Source: Paraburkholderia sp. CNPSo 3274
Lineage (GTDB): Bacteria; Pseudomonadota; Gammaproteobacteria; Burkholderiales; Burkholderiaceae
Direction of reading: 5' to 3'
Length of the DNA: 64,000 bases
Assembly: GCF_024206475.1 (NCBI RefSeq)
Contig: NZ_JAMBPR010000024.1
Span: forward strand, 1-64,000
Part shown: piece after piece, positions 17,816 to 26,998 of the stretch
Numbering within the stretch: position 1 is the first letter of the stretch
How the letters are laid out: each line of letters opens with the position of its first letter
Notes under the pieces: model-generated
The model's input: only the letters and a program-made list of their open reading frames with translations
Database searches by the model: none
Told to the model about the DNA's origin: nothing
Program-made: the position numbers and the translations under genes

Positions 17816-19222
17816 ATGACGTCCCAACTGCACAAAAAAGGCGAAGCCTGGTCGGCTCGCTTCTCCGAACCCATGTCGGAGCTGGTCAAGCGCTACACGT
17901 CGTCGGTCTTCTTCGACAAGCGCCTCGCGCTCGTCGATATCGAGGGCTCGCTCGCGCACGCGTCGATGCTGGCCGCGCAGAAGATCATCTCGGCTGACGA
18001 CCTCGCCGCCATCCAGGGCGGCATGGCGAAGATCAAGGGCGAGATCGAGCGCGGCGAATTCGAGTGGCTGCTCGACCTCGAAGACGTGCACCTGAACATC
18101 GAAGCGCGCCTGACCGCCCTGATCGGCGACGCTGGCAAGCGCCTGCACACGGGCCGCTCGCGCAACGACCAGGTCGCGACCGATATCCGCCTGTGGCTGC
18201 GCGGCGAGATCGACCGCATCGGCGGCCTGCTCGGCGACCTGCGCGGCGCGCTGCTCGACCTGGCTGAACAGCACTCGGGCACGATCATGCCCGGCTTCAC
18301 GCACCTGCAAGTGGCGCAACCGGTCACCTTCGGCCATCACCTGCTCGCCTACGTGGAAATGTTCTCGCGCGACGCCGAGCGCATGGTGGACTGCCGCAAG
18401 CGCGTGAACCGTCTGCCGCTCGGCGCGGCGGCGCTCGCGGGCACGAGCTTTTCCGTAGACCGCTTCGCCGTGGCGAAGACGCTGGGCTTCGACGGCATCT
18501 GCGCAAACTCGCTCGACGCCGTTTCCGATCGCGACTTCGCAATCGAATTCACGGCGGCGGCTGCGCTCGTCATGACGCACGTCTCGCGCTTCTCGGAAGA
18601 GCTGGTGCTGTGGATGAGCCCCCGCGTAGGTTTCATCGATCTGGCCGATCGCTTCTGCACGGGCTCGTCGATCATGCCGCAGAAGAAGAACCCGGACGTG
18701 CCTGAACTCGCGCGCGGCAAGACCGGTCGCGTGAACGGCCATCTCATGGCGCTCCTCACGCTCATGAAAGGCCAGCCGCTCGCCTACAACAAGGACAACC
18801 AGGAAGACAAGGAGCCGCTGTTCGACACCGTCGATACCGTGGCGGACACGCTGCGTATCTTCGCGGAAATGGTCGCGGGCATCACGGTCAAGGAGCAGGC
18901 GATGCGCGCGGCTGCGCTGCAAGGCTTCTCCACGGCCACGGATCTGGCCGACTACCTCGTCAAGAAGGGCCTGCCGTTCCGCGACGCGCACGAAGCCGTG
19001 GCGCACGCGGTGCGTATCTGCGTGGACCGAAACTGCGATCTCGCCGACCTCACGCTCGACGAGATGCGCCGCGAGTTGCCCGCTGTTTCGCATCTGCTGG
19101 CCGAAGACGTGTTCGAAGTGCTGACGCTCGAAGGCTCGGTCTCGGCGCGCAACCATGCGGGCGGCACCGCGCCCGAGCAGGTGCGTGCGGCCATCGCGGC
19201 GGCGCGCGCAGCGCTCAAGTAA
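17816..19222 (+). CDS. argH: Argininosuccinate lyase
   Basis: 468 aa, normal length. It splits argininosuccinate into arginine and fumarate, the last step of arginine synthesis. GSSIMPQKKNPD is the fumarase/aspartase superfamily signature with the catalytic Ser loop; TGRSRNDQ and GFTHLQVAQP are also exact. Monocistronic, with a strong terminator downstream. Confidence 0.98.
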   Translation: MTSQLHKKGEAWSARFSEPMSELVKRYTSSVFFDKRLALVDIEGSLAHASMLAAQKIISADDLAAIQGGMAKIKGEIERGEFEWLLDLEDVHLNIEARLTALIGDAGKRLHTGRSRNDQVATDIRLWLRGEIDRIGGLLGDLRGALLDLAEQHSGTIMPGFTHLQVAQPVTFGHHLLAYVEMFSRDAERMVDCRKRVNRLPLGAAALAGTSFSVDRFAVAKTLGFDGICANSLDAVSDRDFAIEFTAAAALVMTHVSRFSEELVLWMSPRVGFIDLADRFCTGSSIMPQKKNPDVPELARGKTGRVNGHLMALLTLMKGQPLAYNKDNQEDKEPLFDTVDTVADTLRIFAEMVAGITVKEQAMRAAALQGFSTATDLADYLVKKGLPFRDAHEAVAHAVRICVDRNCDLADLTLDEMRRELPAVSHLLAEDVFEVLTLEGSVSARNHAGGTAPEQVRAAIAAARAALK

Positions 19223-19262
19223 GCGCGGCGTAGCGGGCGGAGAACGCCCGCACTCAAAGGCC

Positions 19263-19300
19263 AACCGGGCGCGCGACGGACAACGTCGCGCGCCCGGTTT
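19263..19300 (+). terminator. argH terminator
   Basis: A perfect 16-bp stem, 19263-19278 with 19284-19299, has loop GACAA. The T tract is short and interrupted (TTTGTTT). Confidence 0.85.
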
Positions 19301-19477
19301 GTTTCTGGCCGGCGCACAAGGTGACAATGCGCATGAGGACACACATGACAGCGCGCTGTGCCCGCAGCAAAATGTCGGAAGTGTGCGCCCGGCGGTCGCG
19401 CGCCATGGCCTACGATCCCGCGCCATACTGACGACTTGCTCCGTCAGGTTTTGTCTTCGCCCCCACCCCCTGCCCCA

Positions 19478-20407
19478 ATGATCGTCCGCCCTCATCTCCA
19501 CTGGTTCCGCATGCTGCTCGCGTGGCGCGGCTCCGTGCTGCCGCAACTTCTGCCGCGCCTTTCCATCGTGCTGGTCCTCTCGATCATCGCAGTGGCCGCG
19601 CACGATCACATCCTCAAGCTCACGGTCAACCTGAGCACGGTGCCGTTCTCGCTGATCGGCATCGCGCTCGCGGTGTTTCTTGGCTTTCGCAACAGCGCGA
19701 GCTACGACCGCTACTGGGAAGGCCGCAAGCTCTGGGGGCAAATGCTCAATGAGACGCGCTCACTGGTACGGCAAGCGCTGACGCTCCCGCGCAGCGGCGA
19801 CGAAGCCGCAACGCGCGAACGGGCCCGTGAGCTGATGAGTCTGCTCGCTGCGCTGCCGCATGCGCTGCGCCATCAATTGCGCAACACCGACCCGCGCGCC
19901 GATCTCGAATCGCGCCTGCCGCCCGCGCTGTTCGAGCGCGTGCTGGCGTCGCGCTACCGCCCGGCCACGCTCCTGCTGTGCGCCGCGGAATGGGTCCGGC
20001 GCGAGACGCGCGAAGGCCGCCTCGACGGCTACGCGGTGCTCGCGTTCGAGCACAATCTCAATGGCATTTCGGATGTGATCGGCGGGTGCGAGCGCATCGT
20101 CTCCACGCCGCTGCCGTTCGCCTATACGGTGATGATTCATCGCACCGTGTACTTCTTCTGCGCGATGCTGCCGTTCGGCCTCGTCGATAGCATCGGCGGT
20201 CTGACGCCGATCTTCGCCGTGTTCGTGGCCTACGCGTTCATGGCCCACGAGGCGATCGCCTCGCAGCTCGAAGACCCGTTCGGCACCGAAGACAACGACC
20301 TCGCGCTCAACCTGATGTCGGCCGGCATCGAGGTCGCGTTGCACGACCTGATGGGCGAGCCTACTGTGCTGCCCGCGCGCGCGCCGGAGCAGTTCATCAT
20401 CGACTGA
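19478..20407 (+). CDS. Bestrophin-family (UPF0187/YneE) membrane channel
   Basis: 309 aa. Four hydrophobic segments, with the N-terminal WRGSVLPQLLPRL and the AVFLGFRNSASYDRYWEGRK region, are typical of bacterial bestrophins, pentameric anion or cation channels of the inner membrane. DPFGTEDNDLALN near the C-terminus is also conserved in the family. The ATG at 19478 begins where homologues start; the preceding 40 open codons are Pro/Arg-rich and unsupported. No SD is obvious. It is convergent with the LprI-like gene, only 10 nt apart. Confidence 0.88.
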   Translation: MIVRPHLHWFRMLLAWRGSVLPQLLPRLSIVLVLSIIAVAAHDHILKLTVNLSTVPFSLIGIALAVFLGFRNSASYDRYWEGRKLWGQMLNETRSLVRQALTLPRSGDEAATRERARELMSLLAALPHALRHQLRNTDPRADLESRLPPALFERVLASRYRPATLLLCAAEWVRRETREGRLDGYAVLAFEHNLNGISDVIGGCERIVSTPLPFAYTVMIHRTVYFFCAMLPFGLVDSIGGLTPIFAVFVAYAFMAHEAIASQLEDPFGTEDNDLALNLMSAGIEVALHDLMGEPTVLPARAPEQFIID

Positions 20408-20417
20408 AGGCGCAGCC

Positions 20418-21143
20418 TCAGTGGTTGTTCACCGTTTCGGCGAGGCGTTTCAAAGTCGCGAGGCGCCCGCCTAGCAGATCGAGCCGCGCATGCTCGTCGA
20501 TGAGCGGCGTGGTCGCGTCGCGATACGCGCGCCAATCGCTTTGGGCGCGAGCAACCGGAGGACGCGCGTGCTTGGGCATCCGCGCATAGAGCTGACGGTA
20601 GTAGCGATTGAGGTCGTAGCTCACGTGCTCGCAGCGCGCGTCGGCGCTGCAGGCGCGTGCCTTCGGCGTGTCGCCGTTGTACATGGCCGCCTGGTTGCGC
20701 AGCGCGAGCGCGCGCTCGCGCACCGGCTGCAGGCGCATGTCCGCCTCGTAGAGCTGGTAAGTGCTGCCGCTCGTGGTCGCGAACGCGGCGCCGAGCATGG
20801 TGTCCTCGGCGTCGCGCCAGGCCACCCACTTCTGCTGGCTCAGTTGCCAGCGCTTTTGCTGCGCGGCCGGTAACTTCGCGAGCAGTTGCGTGAGCGCGGT
20901 GTCGGCGGCCGTGCGCCAGGCCGTGCGCGCGTCGTCCATGCACTGGATCTGCCCGGCCGTCGACGACCGGTCCGCGCGCGCGAGACAGGCGCGCATGGCC
21001 GTGTCGATCGGATCGGCCGCCGCGACCTCGGCGCGCGCCGCCGGCGCCACAGCGAACAGCACCGTGGCGGCCGAAATCACCGACAGCGTCGAGACCATCG
21101 CAGCAAAGTAACGCGCTAGCCGCGCCGATGAACCACCCACCAT
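20418..21143 (-). CDS. Exported LprI-like (DUF1311) protein
   Basis: 241 aa with an N-terminal signal segment ending near ARAEVAAADP. Residues about 50-130 match the LprI-type lysozyme-inhibitor domain: paired cysteines (MRACLAR, IQCMDDA) and QQKWVAWRDAED. A second Cys pair lies in RACSADARCEH. The family includes periplasmic lysozyme inhibitors, but many members are uncharacterised. The start at 21143 has GGGAGGGG just upstream; a later ATG at 21098 would leave a short signal peptide. It follows the decarboxylase gene by 17 nt on the same strand and may be co-transcribed with it. Confidence 0.75.
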   Translation of the reverse strand: MVGGSSARLARYFAAMVSTLSVISAATVLFAVAPAARAEVAAADPIDTAMRACLARADRSSTAGQIQCMDDARTAWRTAADTALTQLLAKLPAAQQKRWQLSQQKWVAWRDAEDTMLGAAFATTSGSTYQLYEADMRLQPVRERALALRNQAAMYNGDTPKARACSADARCEHVSYDLNRYYRQLYARMPKHARPPVARAQSDWRAYRDATTPLIDEHARLDLLGGRLATLKRLAETVNNH

Positions 21144-21160
21144 TCCCCTCCCTTGCGCGT

Positions 21161-23440
21161 TCAGGCGCGCACGCAATCCACGAAATACTCGATGCGGCCG
21201 TTGATGGTCTCGCCCACGAGCCCGTGGATGTCGGTGTGGAAGCCCGGGAAGCGCTCGTTGAACTCGCGCGCGAACTTCAGATAATTCACGATCGTCCTGT
21301 TGAAGCGCTCGCCCGGAATCAGCAGCGGAATGCCCGGCGGGTACGGCGTGAGCAGGATCGACGTGACGCGGCCTTCGAGTTCGTCGACCGGCACGCGGTC
21401 GATCTCGCGGTGCGCGAGCTTCGCGAATGCATCCGAAGGCTTCATCGCAGGCTCCATGCTCGAGAGGTACATCTCGGTCGTGAGGCGCGCGATGTCGTTG
21501 GCGCGGTAGACGCTGTGGATTTGCTGGCACAGGTCGCGCAGGCCCACGCGCTCGTACATCGGATGCTGCGCGACGAATTCGGGCAGCACACGCCACAGCG
21601 GCTGGTTGTTGTCGTAGTCGTCCTTGAACTGCTGGAGCTCGGTCACCATCGAGTTCCAGCGGCCCTTCGTGATGCCGATCGTGAACATGATGAAGAACGA
21701 GTACAGACCCGTCTTCTCGACGATGATGCCGTGCTCGGCCAGGTACTTCGTCACGATCGCGGCCGGAATGCCGGTCTCGCCGAATTCGCCGTCCACGTCC
21801 AGACCCGGCGTGACGATGGTCGCCTTGATCGGGTCCAGCATGTTGAAGCCTTCCGCCAGCGCGCCGAAGCCGTGCCAGTGATCGTTCGGGCGCAGCATCC
21901 AGTCTTCGCGCGAACCGATGCCTTCTTCGGCCAGCTCGTCCGGCCCCCAGACCTGGAAGAACCAGTCGTCGCCGTATTCGGCGTCCACCTTGCGCATGGC
22001 GCGGCGGAAGTCGAGCGCTTCGGCGATCGACTCTTCCACCAGTGCCGGGCCGCCCGGCGCTTCCATCATCGCGGCGGCCACGTCGCACGACGCGATGATC
22101 GCGTACTGCGGCGACGTCGACGTGTGCATCAGATACGCCTCGTTGAAGCGGTGGCGGTCGAACGCGCTGTCTTCCGAGTCCTGCACGACGATCTGCGAGG
22201 CCTGCGAGATGCCGGCGAGCAGCTTGTGCGTGGAGTGCGTCGCGAACACCAGTGCCTTGGTGCGCGGACGGCCCGCGCCGATCGCGTGCATGTCCTGGTA
22301 GAACTCGTGGAATTCGGCGTGCGGCAGCCAGGCTTCGTCGAAGTGCAGCGTGTCGAGCATGTCGCCGAGCAGATCCTTGATCATCTCGACGTTGTAGACC
22401 ACGCCGTCGTACGTGCTCTGCGTGATCGTGAGAATGCGCGGCTTGGCGTTCGGGTTCTTCGCGAGCACTTCGCGGGCGAACGGATTCGCCTCGATCTTCT
22501 TGCGGATGTTTTCCGGCTTGAACTCGTCGCGCGGAATCGGGCCGATGATGCCGAAATTGTTGCGCGTGGGCGTGAGGAACACAGGAATCGCGCCCGTCAT
22601 CGTGATCGCGTGCAGGATCGACTTGTGGCAGTTGCGGTCCACCAGCACGATGTCGCCCGGCGCTACCGTTGCGTGCCAGACGATCTTGTTCGACGTGGAC
22701 GTGCCGTTGGTCACGAAGAACACGTGGTCCGCGCTGAAAATGCGCGCCGCGTTGCGCTCCGAGGCCGCGACCGGGCCGGTGTGATCGAGCAGCTGGCCGA
22801 GTTCCTCGACCGCATTGCAGACGTCGGCGCGCAGCATGTTCTCGCCGAAGAACTGGTGGAACATCTGGCCGAGCGGATTCTTCAGGAATGCGACGCCGCC
22901 CGAGTGCCCCGGGCAGTGCCAGGAGTACGAACCTTCGTCGGCGTACTTGACGAGTTCCTTGAAGAACGGCGGCGAAAGCGCGTCGAGATACACGCGCGCT
23001 TCACGAATCACGTGGCGCGCGACGAACTCCGGCGTGTCCTCGAACATGTGGATGAAGCCGTGCAGTTCACGCAGGATGTCGTTGGGCAGATGGCGCGAGG
23101 TGCGCGTTTCGCCGTACAGGAAGATGGGGATGTCGGCGTTGCGCTTGCGCACCGCTTCCATGAACGCGCGCAGCGCGACGATCGCGGGTGCGTGCTCCGG
23201 CGCTTCGCCGTCCGAGCCTTCCACGTAGGGCAGCAGCTCGTCGTCGTCGATCGAGAGGATGAAGCACGCGGCGCGGCTCGACTGCTGCGCGAACGACGTG
23301 AGGTCGCCGTAGCTCGTCAGCCCGAGGACTTCCGCGCCCTCTTTCTCGATGGCTTCGGCGAGCGCGCGGATGCCGGAACCCGAGATGTTCTCGGAGCGAA
23401 AGTCTTCGTCGATGATGACGACGGGAAAACGAAACTTCAT
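21161..23440 (-). CDS. Orn/Lys/Arg decarboxylase (PLP, fold III large form)
   Basis: 759 aa. The N-terminal wing/receiver-like domain (about 1-130) precedes the PLP domain. HCPGHSGG, FVTNGTSTSNK and the PLP-lysine motif THSTHKLLAG are exact. It decarboxylates a basic amino acid to a polyamine or diamine, often as an acid-stress or polyamine-supply enzyme; Arg, Lys or Orn specificity cannot be settled from motifs. It is downstream of dcd on the same strand but separated by a hairpin terminator whose T tract runs into this gene's SD (GGAG), which implies an independent or attenuated transcript. Confidence 0.93.
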   Translation of the reverse strand: MKFRFPVVIIDEDFRSENISGSGIRALAEAIEKEGAEVLGLTSYGDLTSFAQQSSRAACFILSIDDDELLPYVEGSDGEAPEHAPAIVALRAFMEAVRKRNADIPIFLYGETRTSRHLPNDILRELHGFIHMFEDTPEFVARHVIREARVYLDALSPPFFKELVKYADEGSYSWHCPGHSGGVAFLKNPLGQMFHQFFGENMLRADVCNAVEELGQLLDHTGPVAASERNAARIFSADHVFFVTNGTSTSNKIVWHATVAPGDIVLVDRNCHKSILHAITMTGAIPVFLTPTRNNFGIIGPIPRDEFKPENIRKKIEANPFAREVLAKNPNAKPRILTITQSTYDGVVYNVEMIKDLLGDMLDTLHFDEAWLPHAEFHEFYQDMHAIGAGRPRTKALVFATHSTHKLLAGISQASQIVVQDSEDSAFDRHRFNEAYLMHTSTSPQYAIIASCDVAAAMMEAPGGPALVEESIAEALDFRRAMRKVDAEYGDDWFFQVWGPDELAEEGIGSREDWMLRPNDHWHGFGALAEGFNMLDPIKATIVTPGLDVDGEFGETGIPAAIVTKYLAEHGIIVEKTGLYSFFIMFTIGITKGRWNSMVTELQQFKDDYDNNQPLWRVLPEFVAQHPMYERVGLRDLCQQIHSVYRANDIARLTTEMYLSSMEPAMKPSDAFAKLAHREIDRVPVDELEGRVTSILLTPYPPGIPLLIPGERFNRTIVNYLKFAREFNERFPGFHTDIHGLVGETINGRIEYFVDCVRA

Positions 23441-23449
23441 GCGCGATTC

Positions 23450-23488
23450 TCCAAAAGAAACGACCGCTGCTTATGACGCGCAGCGGTC
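23450..23488 (-). terminator. dcd terminator abutting the decarboxylase ribosome binding site
   Basis: GACCGCTGC (23462-23470) pairs with GCAGCGGTC (23480-23488). On the minus strand the stem is followed by GTTTCTTTT, which merges into GGAG about ten bases before the decarboxylase ATG. Confidence 0.7.
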
Positions 23489-23521
23489 CCCGTATGTCGT
23501 TGTGTCCGGTGGTTGTGTGCG

Positions 23522-24091
23522 TCAGGTCTTCGGCAGGGTGACGCCATGCTGGCCTTGATACTTGCCGCCGCGATCCGCGTAAGAGACCTCGCAGATCTCA
23601 TCGCTTTCGAAGAACAGCACTTGAGCCACCCCCTCGTTCGCGTAGATTTTCGCAGGCAAAGGTGTCGTATTTGAGAATTCGAGCGTGACGTACCCTTCCC
23701 ACTCAGGCTCGAACGGCGTGACGTTCACGATGATCCCGCAGCGCGCATAGGTGGACTTGCCCAGACACACGGTCAGGACGTTGCGCGGAATGCGGAAATA
23801 CTCGACCGTGCGCGCGAGCGCGAACGAATTGGGCGGGATGATGCAGACGTCGCCCTTGAAGTCCACGAACGACTTTTCGTCGAAGTTCTTCGGATCGACG
23901 ATGGTCGAGTTGATATTCGTGAAGATCTTGAATTCGTCAGCGCAGCGGATGTCGTAGCCGTAGCTCGAGGTGCCGTAGCTCACGATCTTGCGGCCGTCTT
24001 CCGACATACGGACCTGATCGCGCACGAACGGCTCGATCATCTTCTGCGCTTCGGCCATGCGCCGGATCCACTTGTCAGACTTGATTGCCAT
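23522..24091 (-). CDS. dcd: dCTP deaminase
   Basis: 189 aa, exact family length. It deaminates dCTP to dUTP, feeding dTMP synthesis. GKSTYARCGIIVNVTPFEP includes the conserved active-site loop, and TLEFSN carries the catalytic Glu. The N-terminal SDKWIRRMAE is typical of betaproteobacterial Dcd. A minus-strand TAAAAT at 24172-24177 could be its -10. Confidence 0.97.
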   Translation of the reverse strand: MAIKSDKWIRRMAEAQKMIEPFVRDQVRMSEDGRKIVSYGTSSYGYDIRCADEFKIFTNINSTIVDPKNFDEKSFVDFKGDVCIIPPNSFALARTVEYFRIPRNVLTVCLGKSTYARCGIIVNVTPFEPEWEGYVTLEFSNTTPLPAKIYANEGVAQVLFFESDEICEVSYADRGGKYQGQHGVTLPKT

Positions 24092-24171
24092 GTTCGCTAC
24101 TTAACGAGAAATCGGGTCGGGAAAGCATGCGGACGGACCCACCGGGCGCGCGCCGCGTGCGAAAGGCGCCT

Positions 24172-24177
24172 ATTTTA
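24172..24177 (-). promoter_or_regulatory. Candidate dcd -10 element
   Basis: The minus strand reads TAAAAT, about 80 nt before the dcd start, with a weak -35 (CAGGCA) at 17 nt. Confidence 0.35.
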
Positions 24178-24233
24178 CGCGATGTGGATCGGCATGCCTG
24201 GAACTGCGTTTCGCGCCAGCGCAAACGCCACAC

Positions 24234-24788
24234 TCACTGGGCGCGGATCAGCCCGCAGGCGAGCGCCGGGCCCGTGCCGCGCTGCGGGTACGCATAGGGG
24301 TCGATGGCGTCCCGATGCACGATCACCGCGCGTTGCAGCACGGAGCGCACGCCGTCGAGCGAGACGTCGGGTGCGACGATAAAGCCCGTCGCCACGCCAT
24401 TCGAATCCGCATGGATATTGCCGAGGTCGCCTTCCACGCGTGCGCCGGGCTTCAGGCGCTCCGCGGCGGGCGCGAACACGGCGCCGGCGCTCGAGGCGTC
24501 GGTGGCGTTGCAGTCGCCGCGCTCGTGCACCTGCAATGCGTGGTCGCTGTCGGGCTGCAGGCCTGCGAGGTTGTAGCTCACCTGCACGCCGTCCGAGTGT
24601 TCGACGAACGAGACCGTGCCGCGCACCTGGCTGCCGACGGTGGGCTGCAACTGTGCGACCGCGCGCTTGTCCTGCTGCCCCATGAAGCTCGTGCAGCCCG
24701 CAAGCAGCGCGCAGCCGCACAGCGCGACGAGGGCGATCATCCGAACGACGTGCGCATTCCCCGCTTGCCTGTCGTGTCCTTTTTCCAT
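24234..24788 (-). CDS. Cu/Zn superoxide-dismutase-like lipoprotein lacking most metal ligands
   Basis: 184 aa. A signal peptide ends in the lipobox LLAGC, so it should be a membrane-anchored periplasmic lipoprotein. The rest aligns by eye to the SodC fold: LQVHERGDC, the GDLGN zinc-Asp turn, VIVHRD and the terminal LACGLI are all in place. However, the first Cu His of HVH is Gln, the bridging His of the AGxHFNP segment is Val (AGAVFAP), and the two further Zn His positions are not His. Only one or two Cu ligands remain. Dismutase activity is therefore doubtful; a structural or copper-related role is possible. The start at 24788 follows AGAGG; Met17 is an alternative that leaves a shorter signal peptide. 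Confidence 0.8.
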   Translation of the reverse strand: MEKGHDRQAGNAHVVRMIALVALCGCALLAGCTSFMGQQDKRAVAQLQPTVGSQVRGTVSFVEHSDGVQVSYNLAGLQPDSDHALQVHERGDCNATDASSAGAVFAPAAERLKPGARVEGDLGNIHADSNGVATGFIVAPDVSLDGVRSVLQRAVIVHRDAIDPYAYPQRGTGPALACGLIRAQ

Positions 24789-24937
24789 GCGATCCTCTTG
24801 CCGGGCGGCGGCAGCCCCGTTGCTGCCGCCATACCGGACCCGATGAAGCCCACATGATACCGCGCACGCGGCGCGCCGCGCGCCTATCTGTCCCCATACG
24901 CGGGGCGCCGCACAAGCGCCGCGGTCCGCAACGGACC

Positions 24938-26026
24938 TCAGGTGTTCTGCACGACGATGGTCGGGAACTTCGAGGTCATGTCGCGGGCGCGCTCGGCGAT
25001 CTGGATCGCCACGCGGCGTGCAATGGCGCGATAGATTTCCGCCACCGGCCCCTGCGGCGCGGCCGCCACGGTGGGGTTGCCCGAATCGGCCTGCTCGCGA
25101 ATGGCGATGTCGAGCGGCAGACTGCCGAGCACTTCGACGCCGTATTCCTTCGCCATGCGCTCGCCGCCGCCCGAGCCGAAAATATGCTCGGCGTGGCCGC
25201 AGTTCGAGCAGATGTGCACGGCCATGTTCTCGACGATGCCGAGAATCGGAATACCCACTTTCTCGAACATCTTGAGGCCCTTCTTTGCGTCGAGCAGCGC
25301 GATGTCCTGCGGCGTCGTGACGATCACGGCACCCGTCACAGGCACGCGCTGCGAGAGCGTGAGCTGGATGTCGCCGGTGCCCGGCGGCATGTCGACCACG
25401 AGATAGTCGAGTTCGCGCCAGTTCGTCTGACGCAGCAACTGCTCGAGCGCGGAAGTCGCCATCGGACCGCGCCAGACCATCGGGTTGTCCTGCTCGATCA
25501 GAAAACCGATCGAGTTGGCCTGCACGCCGTGACCTTCGAGCGGATTCATCGACTGGCCATCGGGCGACTCGGGGCGGCCCTCGATGCCGAGCATCATCGG
25601 GAGCGAAGGGCCGTAGATGTCCGCGTCGAGCACGCCGACCGAAGCGCCTTCGGCCGCCAGCGCGAGCGCGAGATTCACGGCGGTCGTGCTCTTGCCCACG
25701 CCGCCCTTGCCCGAGGCCACGGCGACGATATTCTTCACGTTGGGCAGCAGCTTCACGCCGCGTTGCACCGTATGCGCGGCAATCTCGCTTCTAACCGCGA
25801 CGCGACTCGCTTTCACGCCCGGCACGGCGGCGAACGCCGCCTCGACCTGCGCGCGCACGGCGTCGAACTGGCTCTTCGCCGGATAGCCGAGCACGATCTC
25901 GACGCACACCGTGTCGCCTTCGACGGTGACGTTGCGCACGCCCTTGGCCACCGTATAGGGATGGCCCGTGTTCGGATCCGTCAAGGCCGCGAGCGCGGCG
26001 TCGACCAAAGCCCGATCTATGCTCAT
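24938..26026 (-). CDS. apbC: Fe-S cluster carrier ATPase ApbC/Mrp
   Basis: 362 aa. An N-terminal MIP18/DUF59 domain (about 1-90) is followed by a P-loop domain with the deviant Walker A GKGGVGKS and the cluster-binding CSNCGH (CxxC) near the C-terminal third. It binds and transfers [4Fe-4S] clusters to apoproteins. MSIDRALVDAAL at 26026 is chosen because GGAG precedes it and it is the family N-terminus. Monocistronic, divergent from the OmpA-family lipoprotein gene. Confidence 0.95.
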   Translation of the reverse strand: MSIDRALVDAALAALTDPNTGHPYTVAKGVRNVTVEGDTVCVEIVLGYPAKSQFDAVRAQVEAAFAAVPGVKASRVAVRSEIAAHTVQRGVKLLPNVKNIVAVASGKGGVGKSTTAVNLALALAAEGASVGVLDADIYGPSLPMMLGIEGRPESPDGQSMNPLEGHGVQANSIGFLIEQDNPMVWRGPMATSALEQLLRQTNWRELDYLVVDMPPGTGDIQLTLSQRVPVTGAVIVTTPQDIALLDAKKGLKMFEKVGIPILGIVENMAVHICSNCGHAEHIFGSGGGERMAKEYGVEVLGSLPLDIAIREQADSGNPTVAAAPQGPVAEIYRAIARRVAIQIAERARDMTSKFPTIVVQNT

Positions 26027-26344
26027 TGAAACTCCGTGGGGAGAATGCCGGTCTGCGTTAGCGTCTATCCGAGTGAGGACTGATCGCCTACGCGCCGGAA
26101 ATCGAAAGAAATTGTTAAGCTGCATTGCGCAAATTTGCCCGACAGGGCACGCTTCGCGGCAGCATCGATTTTGTGTGCGGACCAGGTGGTCTCAAAGCCG
26201 CGACCCAGCGGCTTTCCGCCTGGCGGCGCAAACCTTAAGGCGTCATTGTAGTAGCTGCCGCCGCGCACCGTTCGAAGACCCTGTTCGCATGCGGGGCCGC
26301 GAACACCGCGGGCAGCGTCCGTTCCACTCAAGAAAGGAAAGCAA
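26027..26344. other. Divergent intergenic region apbC / OmpA-family lipoprotein
   Basis: 318 nt with no gene-like frame. The lipoprotein SD AGAAAGGAAAG lies just before 26345. I see no clear promoter hexamers or repeats. Confidence 0.5.
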
Positions 26345-26998
26345 ATGAACACAAGAATCCTGACTCGCCTGTCCGTCTTCGCCGTTGCCGGGGCGCTCGT
26401 CGCCGGCTGCGCGACGCAGCAGGGCACCAACACGGCTGTCGGCACGGGTGTCGGCGCAGGCACGGGCGCGGCGATCGGCGCCATCTTCGGCGGCGGCAAG
26501 GGCGCGGCAATCGGCGCAGGCGCGGGCGCACTGGTCGGCGGCATCACCGGCTACAACTGGCAGAACATCCACAACAAGCTCTCGGGCGCCACCAAGGGCA
26601 CCGGCACGAAGATCACCGAGCAGCCGGACGGCTCGCTCAAGCTCGACATCCCGAGCAATGTGACGTTCGACACCAGCAGCTACGCGATCAAGCCGTCGTT
26701 CGCCCCGGTGCTCGACCAGGTCGCGCAGACGCTCCAGCAGAACCCGGAAGTGGTTGCGCAGGTGGTCGGCCATACGGATAACACGGGCTCCGCCGCGTAC
26801 AACCAGACGCTGTCGGTCAACCGCGCCCAGAGCGTCGTGAACTACCTCGCGTCTCGCGGCATTCAGATGCAGCGCATGTCGGCAGACGGACGCGGCGATA
26901 CGCAACCGATCGCCGACAACAACACCGAAGCGGGCCGCGCTGCTAACCGCCGCGTGGAAATGTACCTGCGCGCGACGTCGCAGCACCAGGGCGGCTAA
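26345..26998 (+). CDS. OmpA-family outer-membrane lipoprotein with glycine zipper
   Basis: 217 aa. The signal peptide ends at LVAGC (Cys22, lipidated). Residues about 30-70 are a Gly/Ala zipper (GxxxG repeats) likely to insert in or pack against a membrane. The C-terminal OmpA domain (about 100-212) has NVTFDTSSYAIKP, GHTDNTGSAAYN and the peptidoglycan-binding NRRVEMYL. This YiaD-like layout tethers the outer membrane to peptidoglycan. A strong SD precedes the ATG. Followed by 463 nt of noncoding DNA. Confidence 0.93.
   Translation: MNTRILTRLSVFAVAGALVAGCATQQGTNTAVGTGVGAGTGAAIGAIFGGGKGAAIGAGAGALVGGITGYNWQNIHNKLSGATKGTGTKITEQPDGSLKLDIPSNVTFDTSSYAIKPSFAPVLDQVAQTLQQNPEVVAQVVGHTDNTGSAAYNQTLSVNRAQSVVNYLASRGIQMQRMSADGRGDTQPIADNNTEAGRAANRRVEMYLRATSQHQGG

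Noticed and set aside
21128..23476. 782-residue plus-strand open frame opposite the decarboxylase gene
   Set aside because: Shadow frame; the decarboxylase motifs are exact on the minus strand.
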